This document shows, piece after piece, positions 9,170 to 20,234 of a stretch of 64,000 bases of DNA. The stretch covers positions 29,724,001 through 29,788,000 of the forward strand of contig NC_088106.1 of the NCBI RefSeq assembly GCF_036370855.1, written 5' to 3'. The notes below the pieces were generated by a model that did not search any database, was not told the origin of the DNA, and saw nothing but the letters and a program-made list of their open reading frames with translations. Source of the stretch: Dromaius novaehollandiae. Taxonomy: Eukaryota > Chordata > Aves > Casuariiformes > Dromaiidae. Position 1 is the stretch's first letter, and each line of letters starts with the position of its first letter. Made by a program: the position numbers and the translations under genes.

Positions 9170-11730
9170 TCCAAGTCAAGTAACGTGCGTGTGGTATGAC
9201 CTACATCCATCAGGCGGGTGCTGGGCCAGATTCTGCAGAGAGCCCCATCGCCTCCAGCCCTGTGCTGCGGAGGGCTCTTCTGCAAGCGGCCGCCTCCCGC
9301 GTTGCAGCGGTGGAAGCTGCTAAACGAGGCAGGGGGAAATCAGGCGCAAGCTGTGCAATTTGCAGATGATCTGTGTACCTGCTAGTTTGTAACAGATGTT
9401 TTCCTTTGCATGACCATTTGTGAGCTGCTTCCTAGTCGCGGTCTGTAGCAGTTGTAAAGCTCGGGAGTGAGTGATATCTTACACCTGTACAGAGCAATCT
9501 TCCTGCATATCAATTTGGGTTGCAATTCCAGAAATCTCCCGTTACACAGAGTTTTATATCCCGTCCAGACAACAGCAAAATAAGACTGCACGATATCTGT
9601 GGCACGCGCTTTACAAATGCTGGAAGAGGGGAACTGCTGGAACTGGATTGGGTTCTTGTAACTCCCTATGCTCTCAGAGAGGTTGCAAATGGAGGTACGA
9701 AAATGCAGTAGACAGATCTGCCCCGCGTGAGATCTGCTTGTGCTTGCAGCATTAGCATCACTTTCAGCATACGTGTTGGAATTTAGCTGTTGTAACTGGC
9801 TATTCTTGTTATCCGTAGACATGCCTGCTTCCTTTCTGCAATGTCCCAAATTCTTGGCCACAACAACTTCCCGTGGAAGTTAGCTCCACGGTTTAATTAT
9901 GCATTGTGCAAAACCAGTGTTTCCTCCTGTGAGCCTGTGCCAGGTGGTGTCAGCAGCACAGAAAAGCTGGGTTCAGTTATGCTAGGGCTGCTTCTGAACA
10001 GCCAAGCATCAGCACCGCTCAGCTAGCACTGGCTCAGGTTATGTTTGGCTTCTGCAACCTCTGGCAGATGAAAACACTGTAAGTCTTCGTCTCCTGGGCA
10101 AGTCAGCGGATGAATGGGGGTGTGATACCTACCGCAAAGGAGAAGGAGGTGCCTCTCAGGAGAGACTGTGGATCTTTCCTGGCTCTTCCGAACCATACCA
10201 GTAGACCTACAGGCTGGTATTTCTGGTGAATATGCAATGAAAAGTGAAATGAGCCAAGAAGAGTCTTGTGCTGAAGAGAGAAACTTTGCAGAGAGCTTTT
10301 CCCCTGGGATGTGGCGCTTTCCCAGGTAACCGAGATTTTTCGGTAGCCTGGGGCTTGTCTGTCTAGGGCGAGAGGTTGAAGTGATGACTGCCCCTCTGTG
10401 ATGAGAGAAGACTGTTGTGTCTGGGAAATCAGTGCTCGCCCTGCCCAGCTGGGTTGCTTCTGCAGCTGCCGTGTCGACACGCTCCCAGAAATGCCTTTCT
10501 CCTGCGCTCTGGGGGCTGATCATGCTAAACCGCAGAGACACCCGTTGCGCTCCGAGTCTGCTCCTGTGCTCATTTTGCACGGCATTCCCATGTGGACACA
10601 CCTGCAGGGAGATGTGCTAAACAGCATCCCCTGGGAGCTGCCGGAGCGTGCTGTAGTCTGTCGAGAGCTGCTGCTTGCCATCTGTTGTTGAGATGGGCAG
10701 CAGAGAGCACAGGACCATGACAGGTTTTAGTGAGGTACCTGGGGATACAGCATCCTCCCCTGTGGCTCTGTCCAGGCTGGCAGGATCAGGCCTCTTGGAA
10801 TAGCGAAGATGATAACAGAATTTAGACTTCTTTCCCAGATCTAGCAGAGGAGAAACACATCCCTTGTTCCTAGAGGTCTGGTGGGAACAGGGAGATGTCT
10901 CTGTGGTTCTGCCTATGCAGCTGGTTCTGCAGGTTTAAGCTTGTTCAAGTCCAAACTTCAGGGATTTCTACACGCAGGGATGTGCTTGGACTGAGGAACT
11001 TGCATTAGGGAGAAGTTGCTGCGCCTTCAGTGTGTTAGCACAGAGCCACATCTTCTCCCACAAGTTCTGAATGAACCAGGCACGGCCAAGGTTTGCTCTA
11101 CTCCTGCCCAATAGTGCGAGCTTGGTTCAGTGGGGAACGCCCAGAGGCCAGCTGGGCTAGGGACTGCCAGCACAGACGGAAAACGTGGGTGTGGGCAATG
11201 GGTACAACCAGCCTGCTGCGACAAGAATCTCAAGAAGAGATTTTAAGATAGCACCTGCCTTTTGGGGAGATGGTTGGGCTAGGAGGGAGGATGAACAATA
11301 CTGTTTGAGGAGACGCATGGGGTGGCAGGAGCTGCAGATGCAGGGGGAGTCTTACGTGAGGCACGCATGCTCTGGAAATCAGGGACTTTCAAGGCAGGCC
11401 AAAAATAGGGGGGCATGGGAAGGCAATGAATATCCCATGTGTTAGATGAGGCAAACAGGCATTTTTCCACATGTATCTTCAAAGAACCTGGACAAAACAG
11501 AAGCCAAAAAAATTTCCTCTGAGACACAGCTCTAAATGACAGGATTGTCCCAGACGATCCAGATCTCCTGGCCCAAAGGGCCCCAAAGTAAAACTCACTA
11601 GTTAACTTGGAAATTTAGGACAAGGTCAGGAGAGAGGGGTAAGTTTTCCCTGGGTAGCAGCTGTGACACATCTCTGGCGAGTGCCAGGGAGGGTCCTGCC
11701 AGCAGGACCTGGGTCTCACCCACCTTTGCT
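9170..11730. other. Unique non-coding stretch, only overlapping unrecognised open frames
   Basis: The longest frame is 192 codons on the minus strand (10023-10601). A second minus frame and plus frames are open over the same bases. None shows a signal peptide, zinc-finger, kinase or other recognisable pattern. Open frames of this size are expected in GC-moderate vertebrate DNA. No repeat recognised. Confidence 0.45.
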
Positions 11731-11881
11731 GCTTGCACAGTGTGAAATTTTTCTTCCCTCTCAGGTTGTCAGATTCATGCCCAGCTGACCAACAAATCCA
11801 TCTCTTCAGAGATCAATTACAGTGTCTGGCTGCGAAGCCTGGAAATCCAATTAACTCCCAAATATATATTTTTTTCTGTTT

Positions 11882-11934
11882 AAAAAAAGAGAAGGAGAGA
11901 GGGAAGAGAGAGAGAGAGATGAAGAGAGAGAAAT
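11882..11934 (+). repeat. GA-rich simple repeat
   Basis: An imperfect (GA)n/(GAA)n purine tract, with the purest part at 11908-11919. The purine/pyrimidine asymmetry is complete over most of its length. It follows a short AT-rich stretch. Confidence 0.85.
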
Positions 11935-12016
11935 AGATTGAAGCAGGGGGCATAAATCAACTTGAAAACATTCCAAACATTAAAACAAACAAGGCCGAAT
12001 TTCAACTTCATTTGTC

Positions 12017-12035
12017 TTTTTTTTTTTTTTTTTTT
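12017..12035 (+). repeat. Poly-T run (about T19)
   Basis: An uninterrupted T tract. I see no adjoining retroelement that would make it a reverse-oriented poly-A tail, and CR1 elements do not have poly-A tails. Confidence 0.9.
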
Positions 12036-12039
12036 GAAC

Positions 12040-15000
12040 CTCTGTCATTGATTTATTTTATTGCTGTGGTCTAAACCTCATTTTTGTCTTTGCTCAGTTT
12101 CAGAATCACTTCATGTCTCTGGAGGAGAGCTCTGGGGCCTGATGCCTCCTAGCAGTGACTCCTAGTACAGCACTCTTCCCACTTAGGTCTTCGTCCCTTT
12201 TGCAGAGCTGTGATCAGCTCACCTGAGATTCGAGGAGGTTAAACGGTTGCCATTTGGTAGGGCATTCGTGGACTGATGAAAATGGTTGCCCAGCTCTTTC
12301 TAGATCCAAATGGAGTTGGGAGTTTGGGTGAGGAACATGACCTGCCTGACTTTCAATGAGGAAGAAATAACTCTGCTTTTTAATCACAAACTTCTGATTT
12401 TTTTTGTAGCCATCAGAACTGGCTGCTCAAATTTAACCTCTCCATCTTGGTCTCACGTCCTTGATCTTTTAGGGGACATAACCCATTGCAGCACCTTCAC
12501 TGTGTTCTCTGGTTTACCGAGGCCTGAAAGAAAACTCTTCTCTACAAGACAGTGAGATAGTGTCTGCATAGAAGCACACTGTGTCCATTCAGGTGCCTGA
12601 AGGTGTGGCCCAGACAGATGGCCTGCTAAAGGAAGAGAAGCACTAGGAAATAGTGAAAAAAATAGGGACAAAAAAATAAGGTTTAACATATCTGTGAACT
12701 CTCTGGCTTCAGAAACCAGCCAGCCAGTGGGTAAGCCTAGCAAGTGATCGGTGATATGACTGGTTATAGAAAGAAGTGACGGGTTCACGTATAGATGTGC
12801 ACTTGCCTAAATGTTGGGGAACAGGCAATGCAGTCTACACATGAGATGTGGTAAAAATCCCCTTTGCCCCTGACACGACTCTCTGCTGCCACCCAGTCTG
12901 ATGTCTTGCCTGGTGGTATCAAAGTTCTTCTGGGATTTTGGGGCTGGCCCCACTGGCACACAGCAATGCTTCTGGTGACTGTTGCTTGGTGTCATTATGC
13001 CAGAGTTGTGCATGGGTTATTGGGTGCAGAGGTAAGGGTGATGGATAACCTTGTCTTTATTTTGGGGATCACACCTTAAAGAGAGATGCAGGCACTGTCA
13101 ATCCTATATCTTAGCTTTGATTGTGGTCAGCCAGTGGTGTTACTCAGAGGATTCAGTAGGAACATTTTTGCTTAAATAGGCTCTTTTGACTCTCAAATCT
13201 CCACTTTTTGGCTGAAGACACTTTGGGGGTAGCAATGCAGGCACTTAACCATGGTGGGTTAGTGTCAGTGACAGTTATCTGACACATCTGTATAGCAGTT
13301 GTGGATGCTCAAGAGCTGGGCAGTGAGAATAATTGCATGGAGATGTCAAGTCTTGGTCTCTGAGGCTGAAGAACCTCTACTCTCACTCAGGCAACAGGGA
13401 TGTGAACCTGAAGCATCTGCACTTTTGACTGTAGTCCCTGTTCCTCTCTTTCAAGAGGCTTTAATTTTCATTCCTGAGTAGAATGAATAATCTTTGGGGG
13501 CTGTTGTGAAAAGGAATTATCACCCTTCCTCCAGCTCTATCAGAGACTCTTCAAGAGGCAGTTAACAAATAACCTTCCCTTGGGATAAATTAGCTCCCAA
13601 TCCCAGTTCAATAGCTGCTCATTTTAAGATGTCCTTGTTACCTTGTGTGAGTGGCTGATCTTCCTTTGAATCCTGCTGTGTTTTCAGACCCTGTGATTGC
13701 TACAAGCAATCATGAGTTCCACATTAGCAGTTCATGCACTGATTGCACTGAGCAGTCCCAACACAACCTTTTGTGAAAAGTTTTTGAAAGTTGAGCTCCA
13801 TGCTATGCTATCAGAAAGCTACACAGGTCTCACTCCGTCACATGCCCTGGCAAACCGACTCTTCAAATGAGAAGCAGTTTCCAGGGGCTGGGGTGCAAAG
13901 ATGATCTGTGCTTCCGGGTTCCAGCTTTAGAAAGAAAATCTCGTCCGTATTGTCAAGGAAACATGTTACTGGTGCAGAGTTTTCCAACTGAGCCTCCAGG
14001 CAGCCTGAAGCAAAGGCTCTGAGATGTGCAAATAGTAATCCAAGTGATCTTTTTTTTTCTTCTCCCACCCAACAACATTGCAGATTAGGAAGGTGGCATC
14101 AGAATAGCTTAGAAGAGAAGAGAACCTGCATCAGAAAGAAAAGCTGCTGTCATCTCATCTTGCCTGGACTGTACCATTCCCAAATTTGTCAAGGACTCAC
14201 TCTCATGTATCAGAATTATTGCCACTGTTTGCAAAAATAAGATATCCTAATTAATAAGCCTCAGCAGAACTGAAACACATAATTTTGCAAGGGTGCTTTA
14301 ATGTATGTCTTTGGCTTTGAAGACCATTATGAGATTTTTCTTTCCCCTCACACCAGCAGCAGCAGCACTAGTTTAAGGTGTCTTACGTCAATTAAAAATC
14401 TCTTCAATCAAATACTGGCAAGGGAAATGTTCAAAACATTTGAAGAATGATTCCTAAAAGCTGATGCTTGACTCTTAGTGAATTCATCCAGAGATTGGTC
14501 TGCCAGGCTGGCATGCGATATAAAGTCTCAACTTGCTTTCATTTCCAAAGCTGCCGGCAAACTACAGTGGTGGATATCAGGAGAAATCTGTGTCGGACAG
14601 GACAGAGCAGGCTGTGGCTAGTTCTTTTCCAGGAGGTGTTGCCCCAGCAAACCTTCCTTATAGACAAAACTCAGTATTCAATTTATCAATCCATACTGAC
14701 ACTTCACATTCCTATATCCCAAATCCATGGGATAGATTAGGTCTCTTAATTTGAAATGTGAAACTAGGCTAGAAATCATTGCTGTGCAAAATGTGTAGGG
14801 TTGGGGGGTTTTTTTTTTCTGTTTCTTGGCTGAACTGGACTTCAAAAGAATAAATAAAATCGGTTCTGGTAGCCCCCAGTGAGGAGTGTGCTTTTTTGGA
14901 GAAAGAAAAAATTAACCAACCCAATATTTTATTCAACCCACAGTGAAGCATTTCAATTTTGGGGAATTCAGCTAATTTTCTTACTCCTCAAAATAGGTCA

Positions 15001-15240
15001 ACTTTGAAATAGAAATGTCATGTTGAAACAAAAAGTGGAATAGATCTGTTTTGAAAATGTAAAATTATATACGTATGTATATATTTGGGAGTTTAACAAG
15101 CTTGTGAATGGAAAGAAAGCATCCAAGCTATTTAGAATTAAATTAGACTTGGATTTGGGATGAGTTTTCAATCTCCATTAACTGATTTTTTTCATTTAAA
15201 ACAGCCCCTTTCTCCATGCTCTCTTCAAAAGTCCTTTTTC
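12040..15240. other. Unique non-coding stretch with small structural features only
   Basis: No gene or interspersed repeat recognised. It contains a perfect short hairpin arm pair at 13695-13711 (GATTGCT-aca-AGCAATC), four CAG units at 14354-14365, and AT-rich DNA from about 14940 to 15200. Confidence 0.45.
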
Positions 15241-15297
15241 CCAGCTGTAGCTGGAAATATATAGCTATAATATAGCTGGAGCAATTATAGCTATGCT
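15241..15297. repeat. Cluster of short dyads built on AGCT
   Basis: The stretch opens with the perfect dyad CCAGCTGTAGCTGG (15241-15254, with a two-base centre). It continues with several TATAGCTATA-like self-complementary words in 40 bp. This is local, low-complexity symmetric sequence. Binding by bHLH factors at CAGCTG is possible but not shown. Confidence 0.5.
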
Positions 15298-15299
15298 GT

Positions 15300-16340
15300 G
15301 TCAACTAATTGTTGTTTTTTCTTTTTTTTTTCTCCTTTCCCAAGGCTCTTTAGACATCCAGGCGTGTTCACTTGGGAGTATTAGCATTTGAGACTGAGGT
15401 ATGGAAAACCAAAGCTTGTGCTGTGAGAACTATTATCATGGGAAATTTATTCCAGCAACCCTTTCCTCTCCTATAGGACTTCTCAAACCTCTGTCTCTTT
15501 TCCCCCATTCTCCTGCAAATATCCTATACCGCATCTTCCTTCCATTAACAACAGTCTTACAAAATAGCCTCCTTTCTTTTTTGATTGTTTTTCTGTATTT
15601 CTGTACCTTCTCTCTTTGCTACATTGGTTATGTATGTGTAAGTAGTAAGTTAGTCTCTGTTCTCGCTCTGGGGGGTTGCGTTGCTAACTGTTTATTGAGC
15701 AATAAAAAGAGAAAATTACAAGTCGTTGCCCAGGGATAATGTGCTAATAATTTTATGGCTGGACGAACGGTTGGAACAGCCCACAAATGGTAGTAACCCA
15801 GTATCTATTGCAGATAGAGCCCCCCCTGCCCCGCCGGAGATAAAACCTCACTTCTAGTAATCAAAGTTGATGGAACAACTATGATCTATTAAAAATTACT
15901 TCAGGGATGGGTTGGGTGATCATTATTACTTTTGGAACAAAAGTGGCGGATAGGCTTTTTGGAACGTGTTTAGAAGTTAGTGCTACGGAGAATGAATGGA
16001 GCAGACCACCAGGTCTGCATGTGCTCAGATTCACACTGCCAACAGCTGCAGAGCAGGAGACGGGGTTCTTGGGAAAACCAAGATTAAAGGGTGTTAATGC
16101 TATTAGATAAACACAAATCATCCCAAAGACAGCAAAAGGTTTAAGCTTCTTTAGACATTGCCTAATTATATGGCACTCAAATCCACTGAGTAGTGGCCCA
16201 ACTTTGGTGTTGCAGAGCACAGAGAATCTTCTGCAGAGCAAGAATCTTCTGCTACGGGGTAACCATTGGCAAACCCAACGGTTACAGTCTGTATGACCAT
16301 GACGTCGGTAGTAACTTCTTTCCAGTGATACAGATGTCAA
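15300..16340. other. Unique non-coding stretch, nothing firmly recognised
   Basis: Pyrimidine-rich near 15310-15350 and 15460-15620. A CAATAAAAAG near 15700 could serve as a polyadenylation signal, but no transcript is apparent. A short direct repeat AGAATCTTCTGC lies at 16223 and 16241. Confidence 0.4.
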
Positions 16341-16440
16341 TGGAGAATCGGGTCAGAAGGGCCCTTGAGAAGTCTTACTCTATACTCGTCTCCCATGAGG
16401 CAGGATGAGCTGTACCTATTCCAAACCAGCAGCAGATCCA
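16341..16440 (-). mobile_element. Short CR1 3'-end fragment, antisense
   Basis: The plus strand reads GAGAATCGGGTCAGAAGGGC, then 'ccttgagaagtc', then 'aggcaggatgagctgtacc'. This matches the order and spacing of the reverse complement of a CR1 3' UTR, where a 'ggttggaagggaccttgagaggtc'-like block precedes a 'ggcaggatca' block. It is divergent and about 100 bp long. Old insertions of this size are typical of 5'-truncated CR1. Confidence 0.5.
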
Positions 16441-16613
16441 GCCCTTGAAGTGGGCAGGAAGCCATGCAACTGGGAGTAGTTGTTCTCAGCTGCCAAGACC
16501 TCACATTTGAATGTTATTTGTATTTAGTGATGCAGATAGAATCTCGTAAACCAGTCTCTATCCTGCTTTACTGCTGATTTAATGGTCGGAGGAAGAGCTT
16601 GACTCTTTATTAA

Positions 16614-16650
16614 AACAGTAGACAGTAAAGTTTAACAGTAGACAGTAAAG
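16614..16650. repeat. 20-bp-period tandem duplication
   Basis: AACAGTAGACAGTAAAG occurs at 16614-16630 and identically at 16634-16650. This is a local slippage-type duplication. Confidence 0.85.
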
Positions 16651-16659
16651 GGTTTTGTT

Positions 16660-18029
16660 TTACCATCCTTCTAATTGTTAAAGCAACATCAAATTGGGTT
16701 GGAGAGGGAATATAACCTCTAACCTCTCTACCCAGTGCTGATGGCACTGGATTGAGATATGGCTGGGCAGTGCTCCTTCCATCGGACAGGAAGAAGAAGC
16801 TGGCATGGCTACTTCTGTGCAGGGTAAGTCCAATATCTGAAGAAGGAAATCCTAAGTGTGGATAAGGCCTCACTTAATTGGGATGTCTCACCAGGCTGGC
16901 TAGCTAATGGCAGAAGGGGTGCAGCAGCCCAGCTGTCTCTTAAGCCCTCTGTTGTTACTAATCAGCAGTGCTAACTCTCACTGTACAAAGCTTGCCGGAG
17001 ATATTTGCTTCATCACCCACTTCTCCTTCCTCCCTAGTAGAAGGCACCTCTGCTAAAAGGCCTTGGTGGGAGCCAAGTTCTCCAGCATGCTGCATGAGTA
17101 TGGAGAGTCCCTGTCAGCTCTTTTGTCCTGATACCGTTCAGAGCGCTCAGCTGGTTTGGGTCCAGAGCCCATTTGTTAGCTGGATTTAAAAATATGTTTA
17201 GGCATCTGCCCGTGCAGCTGGACATCTAGTTTTAAATTATGGAAGTGGGCCCTTAGGTTCTTTTGTAAGTTCCATGGGCAGTGGGGTTTTCTGTCCTCAC
17301 ATCACCTCTTCAGGGTGGTTCCTAAGCTGAGCTGGCTGGCTGGGCTTCTCGTGGAATTGGTGGAGAATGACAGGACTTCCTAGGTCATCTTGTCCTGACT
17401 AAAGAGTTCAGTCAGCCTCCAGAGGGTTGGTCTCTCTCCACAGGTTGTAGTGGGACTCCAGATGAGTCTTCTGGACATTTGACATGTAGGCAGGTTAAGT
17501 GAGAAGCAGCAAATCTTGCTTTTAAGCACTTTTGTAAATATGGCCCTCAGCCTCCATGGACCCCCTTAGAAAAGCCTGACCGTAATCACAGCAGTCCTGG
17601 TGAGGGAGGGTTCATGGGCCTCCTACACCTTCTAGCTGATGTCTCAGTCCTTACAGAGGTTCCCATCCAGTGCGTGTCTGGTGGATCCTACTGGAGTGTA
17701 TAAGTGGTTCAGGTGTAGTAGAAGCTTCTGCTGTCCTCTCGTGTTGCAGTGGTGTGCGAAATCCAGGTGCCTCTGGAGGGCGACCTAGTGGGTAAGGAGA
17801 ATGGGATGAAAGCTGATACATGAGGGAGCTTTACCTAATGACTTTAGATGTAGTAGGATCAGACCCCAAATGTGAGAATAGAGTAAGATGTGCTTTTGCT
17901 AGACATGAAGGGGAACAAGAGACAGAAAGCAAGTTTACACGTGTACTGAGAGGAAAAGAAAGGGTTTAATTTGGTTGCTCATGGTCCTGGCATAAGGCAG
18001 TATCTGGATAAGCTCAGAACATTAAGAGC
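16660..18029. other. Mostly unique stretch, possible old repeat wording
   Basis: Segments near 17180-17240 ('gatttaaaaatatgtttaggcatctg') and 17515-17560 ('aagcacttttgtaaatatggccct') resemble the possible ancient repeat at 6201. A 'ctaggtcatcttgtcc' string near 17382 is faintly like an antisense CR1 end. None is strong enough to call separately. No gene recognised. Confidence 0.35.
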
Positions 18030-18690
18030 TTATTAGGTGCCGAGCTGCTTTTCCAAAGCCCTCACAAAAGGCTTTTGAAAACATAGTTGCTATGGATAGG
18101 AGAAAGGTGCTGTTGTGGACAAACAGCCCCCTCAAACAAGGTGTGAGGAGAAAAAACGATCCCTTTTCACCGTGAGGGAGGATTACACGTGAAGTCCTCA
18201 AGGTACCCATGATAGGGCTGGTGGTGTTCAACATATCCACGAATGATCTGGAAAAGGGAGCAGATAGATAACAAAATTTGCAAGGGCACGGAATTATTCC
18301 GGACGGTGCTAACAAAAGCTGCCTGTGAAGAAGTGCAGGACTGCAGCATACCGATGGCTACATGATGTAATGGCAGAGGAAACTCATTGTTGGTAGCTGC
18401 GCATGGAGAAAAATCAACTATAGCTATACCTACAGTGACAAGGTCTAAATGAGCTATTACCTCTCTGGAAGGAGATTGTAGAGGCATTGCAGACTGTTTC
18501 TGAAAATGTCAGCAGCAATCACAACGCCAAGGGGAATGTTAAGAATTACAGAGAGAAAAACAGAGAATAAAACAGAGCCTATCATTATGCTGCTGGATAC
18601 ATCTATGGTGTACCCACATCTTGAATGCTGTGTGTAGTGCTGGTGTTTGTGTCTCAGGCCAGCAGCTGCAAGGAAAGACATGAAAGGGAG
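18030..18690 (+). mobile_element. CR1 LINE fragment: degraded end of the reverse-transcriptase frame
   Basis: The plus strand preserves, in order, the CR1 second-frame landmarks downstream of the RT core. These are 'ccctcacaaaaggcttttgaa' near 18060, 'gtggtgttcaacatat..gaatgatctggaaaa' near 18220-18256, 'caaaatttgca' at 18272, 'gctgcctgtgaag' near 18318, a 'ggtctaaatgagctattacc' block near 18443, and 'cccacatcttgaatgctgtgtg' near 18613. In active copies the bases after TTTGCA encode the catalytic Asp-Asp pair. Here they are replaced by AGGGCACGG with an apparent one-base loss, and the frame is broken elsewhere. It is a dead, 5'-truncated copy. Confidence 0.88.
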
Positions 18691-18699
18691 TGGGTTACA

Positions 18700-19793
18700 G
18701 AGTACCTTTCGTAGCAATAGGAGCTCAAAATATCAGGACACCTTGATCTGAAAAAGACAGAACTGAAAGAGCAAACAGAGCCAAGAAAGTTGTGTGTAGT
18801 GTGGGGAAGATGGACATGAAGCTAGATGGACCTCTGTTCTGGCCCGGTGCTGTATAGAAACCCCGGACTTTGTTCTCTGTATTTGACCATTGCCTCAAGA
18901 GCATCATGTTATCTGCAAGGCAAGCAAGATGCGTTGGCTTGTTTCTTCTCTTCTTCAGGGGACTGCTTCTAAGTGCTGAATGGGAAGAGTAGAGGAGAGA
19001 TTGCATTTTGGTGTTAGATACATACAAGTAAGAAGGCTGTACTTCCCTTAAAATCTGCCCAGGGCAATGGCCAAGGAAGTGTGGGAATGCTGAGCAGGGC
19101 CAGCACCCGAAATGTAGACCATTGGGGGCACATTGGTAAGAAGTGGCACACCTGGCAAGACCCTTGTTGCCATTTGCCTCTCTTAGTTCCATGTCGTCCT
19201 TGTCCTGGCCATTCCTGGTGAGCCCCTTCCGGCTTAGGAATGGCCGTAAGCCGAATGCCAGAGCAGGAAGGTGTCACTTGTGCATCATTGTGTCATCTGG
19301 GCTGCAGTGGATGACAGATTTCTGACCTAAAAGACTTAAGTGGACTCACCCTGACTGCTCAGCCTTGGGAAATAGCCATAAGTCTGAGGACGCAATTCTG
19401 GCCCTAGCAAAGACAACTCGATGTTTTCTTGCTGACTCCAGTGGGCCAGAATTTAATTCCCGGTTTAAAGGATCTTGAAAATCAGCTGCAATATATAACC
19501 AGTCTTCTCGGCCTTTGTCATGGTTGCCCCAGCAAGATTGGCAGCACTTAGGTAGGGCTGTGGTTACTGGCAAATTCAAAGGTCAAGCCAGAAATTGGGA
19601 AGCCCGGCTGGATTTGAGTTGGGCTGGAGAACTGGAATTGCTTCTGGTTGTGACTGCGGTGTGGGGAAAGTGCTCTCCGTGACAAGCTGGGTAGCAGCAA
19701 AAAGTCCTTTGCTTTTTAAGCACCCGAATGCTATTGATGTATTTCTGTTTGTGCAGATGCAGTTTGTAGTGTGTGTTTATGCATGTATATTTA
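18700..19793. other. Unique non-coding stretch, nothing recognised
   Basis: Mixed composition. Open frames on the minus strand run up to 155 codons (18725-19192). They have no recognisable motif and overlap other frames. Confidence 0.4.
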
Positions 19794-19817
19794 TACACAC
19801 ACACACACACACACACA
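19794..19817. repeat. (CA)n microsatellite
   Basis: About twelve uninterrupted AC/CA units. A diffuse GT-rich and AT-rich stretch precedes it on the same strand (19770-19790). Confidence 0.95.
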
Positions 19818-20184
19818 TTTACGTCCCCACACGTACATGCACTAAAATACATATATTTCCTCAACCTGTGTCTTTCTCTAAGTTAGGAAAATACAGACAA
19901 AAGAATAAAAATACATCCCTTATCATTGCTAAGTCATCAGAAACTAGTATTATATCTACTGGGCATTTTTTTTCCTGAAACATCCCCACTTCAAGATCCT
20001 AATTTAGTGATTCTTTCTGTAGCTTTTTACATTCTATTATTTATAAGAAAACAATATTCAGTCCTCCCTTGACAGTATTTGCAGGGCTGCAGAAAGCAGT
20101 GCGGCAGAAAGGTGGTAGAACAATTTTGGTTATGTTTCCATAGCTACCTAGCTGCTAAATGTGGTTTATTCCATTATAAAGTCA

Positions 20185-20231
20185 ACCAACACACACACAC
20201 ACATGCACGCTCACACGGGCACACACACACA
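20185..20231. repeat. Interrupted (CA)n microsatellite
   Basis: Two CA tracts (about 20188-20203 and 20220-20231) are joined by CA-rich interrupted sequence. The interruptions suggest an older tract than the one at 19794. Confidence 0.9.
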
Positions 20232-20234
20232 AAT

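Noticed and set aside
10023-10601. 192-codon minus-strand open frame
   Set aside because: A second minus frame and plus frames overlap it, and the translation resembles no family I know.
17370-17420. Faint antisense CR1 end ('ctaggtcatcttgtcc')
   Set aside because: The similarity is too short and the downstream blocks expected of CR1 are missing.
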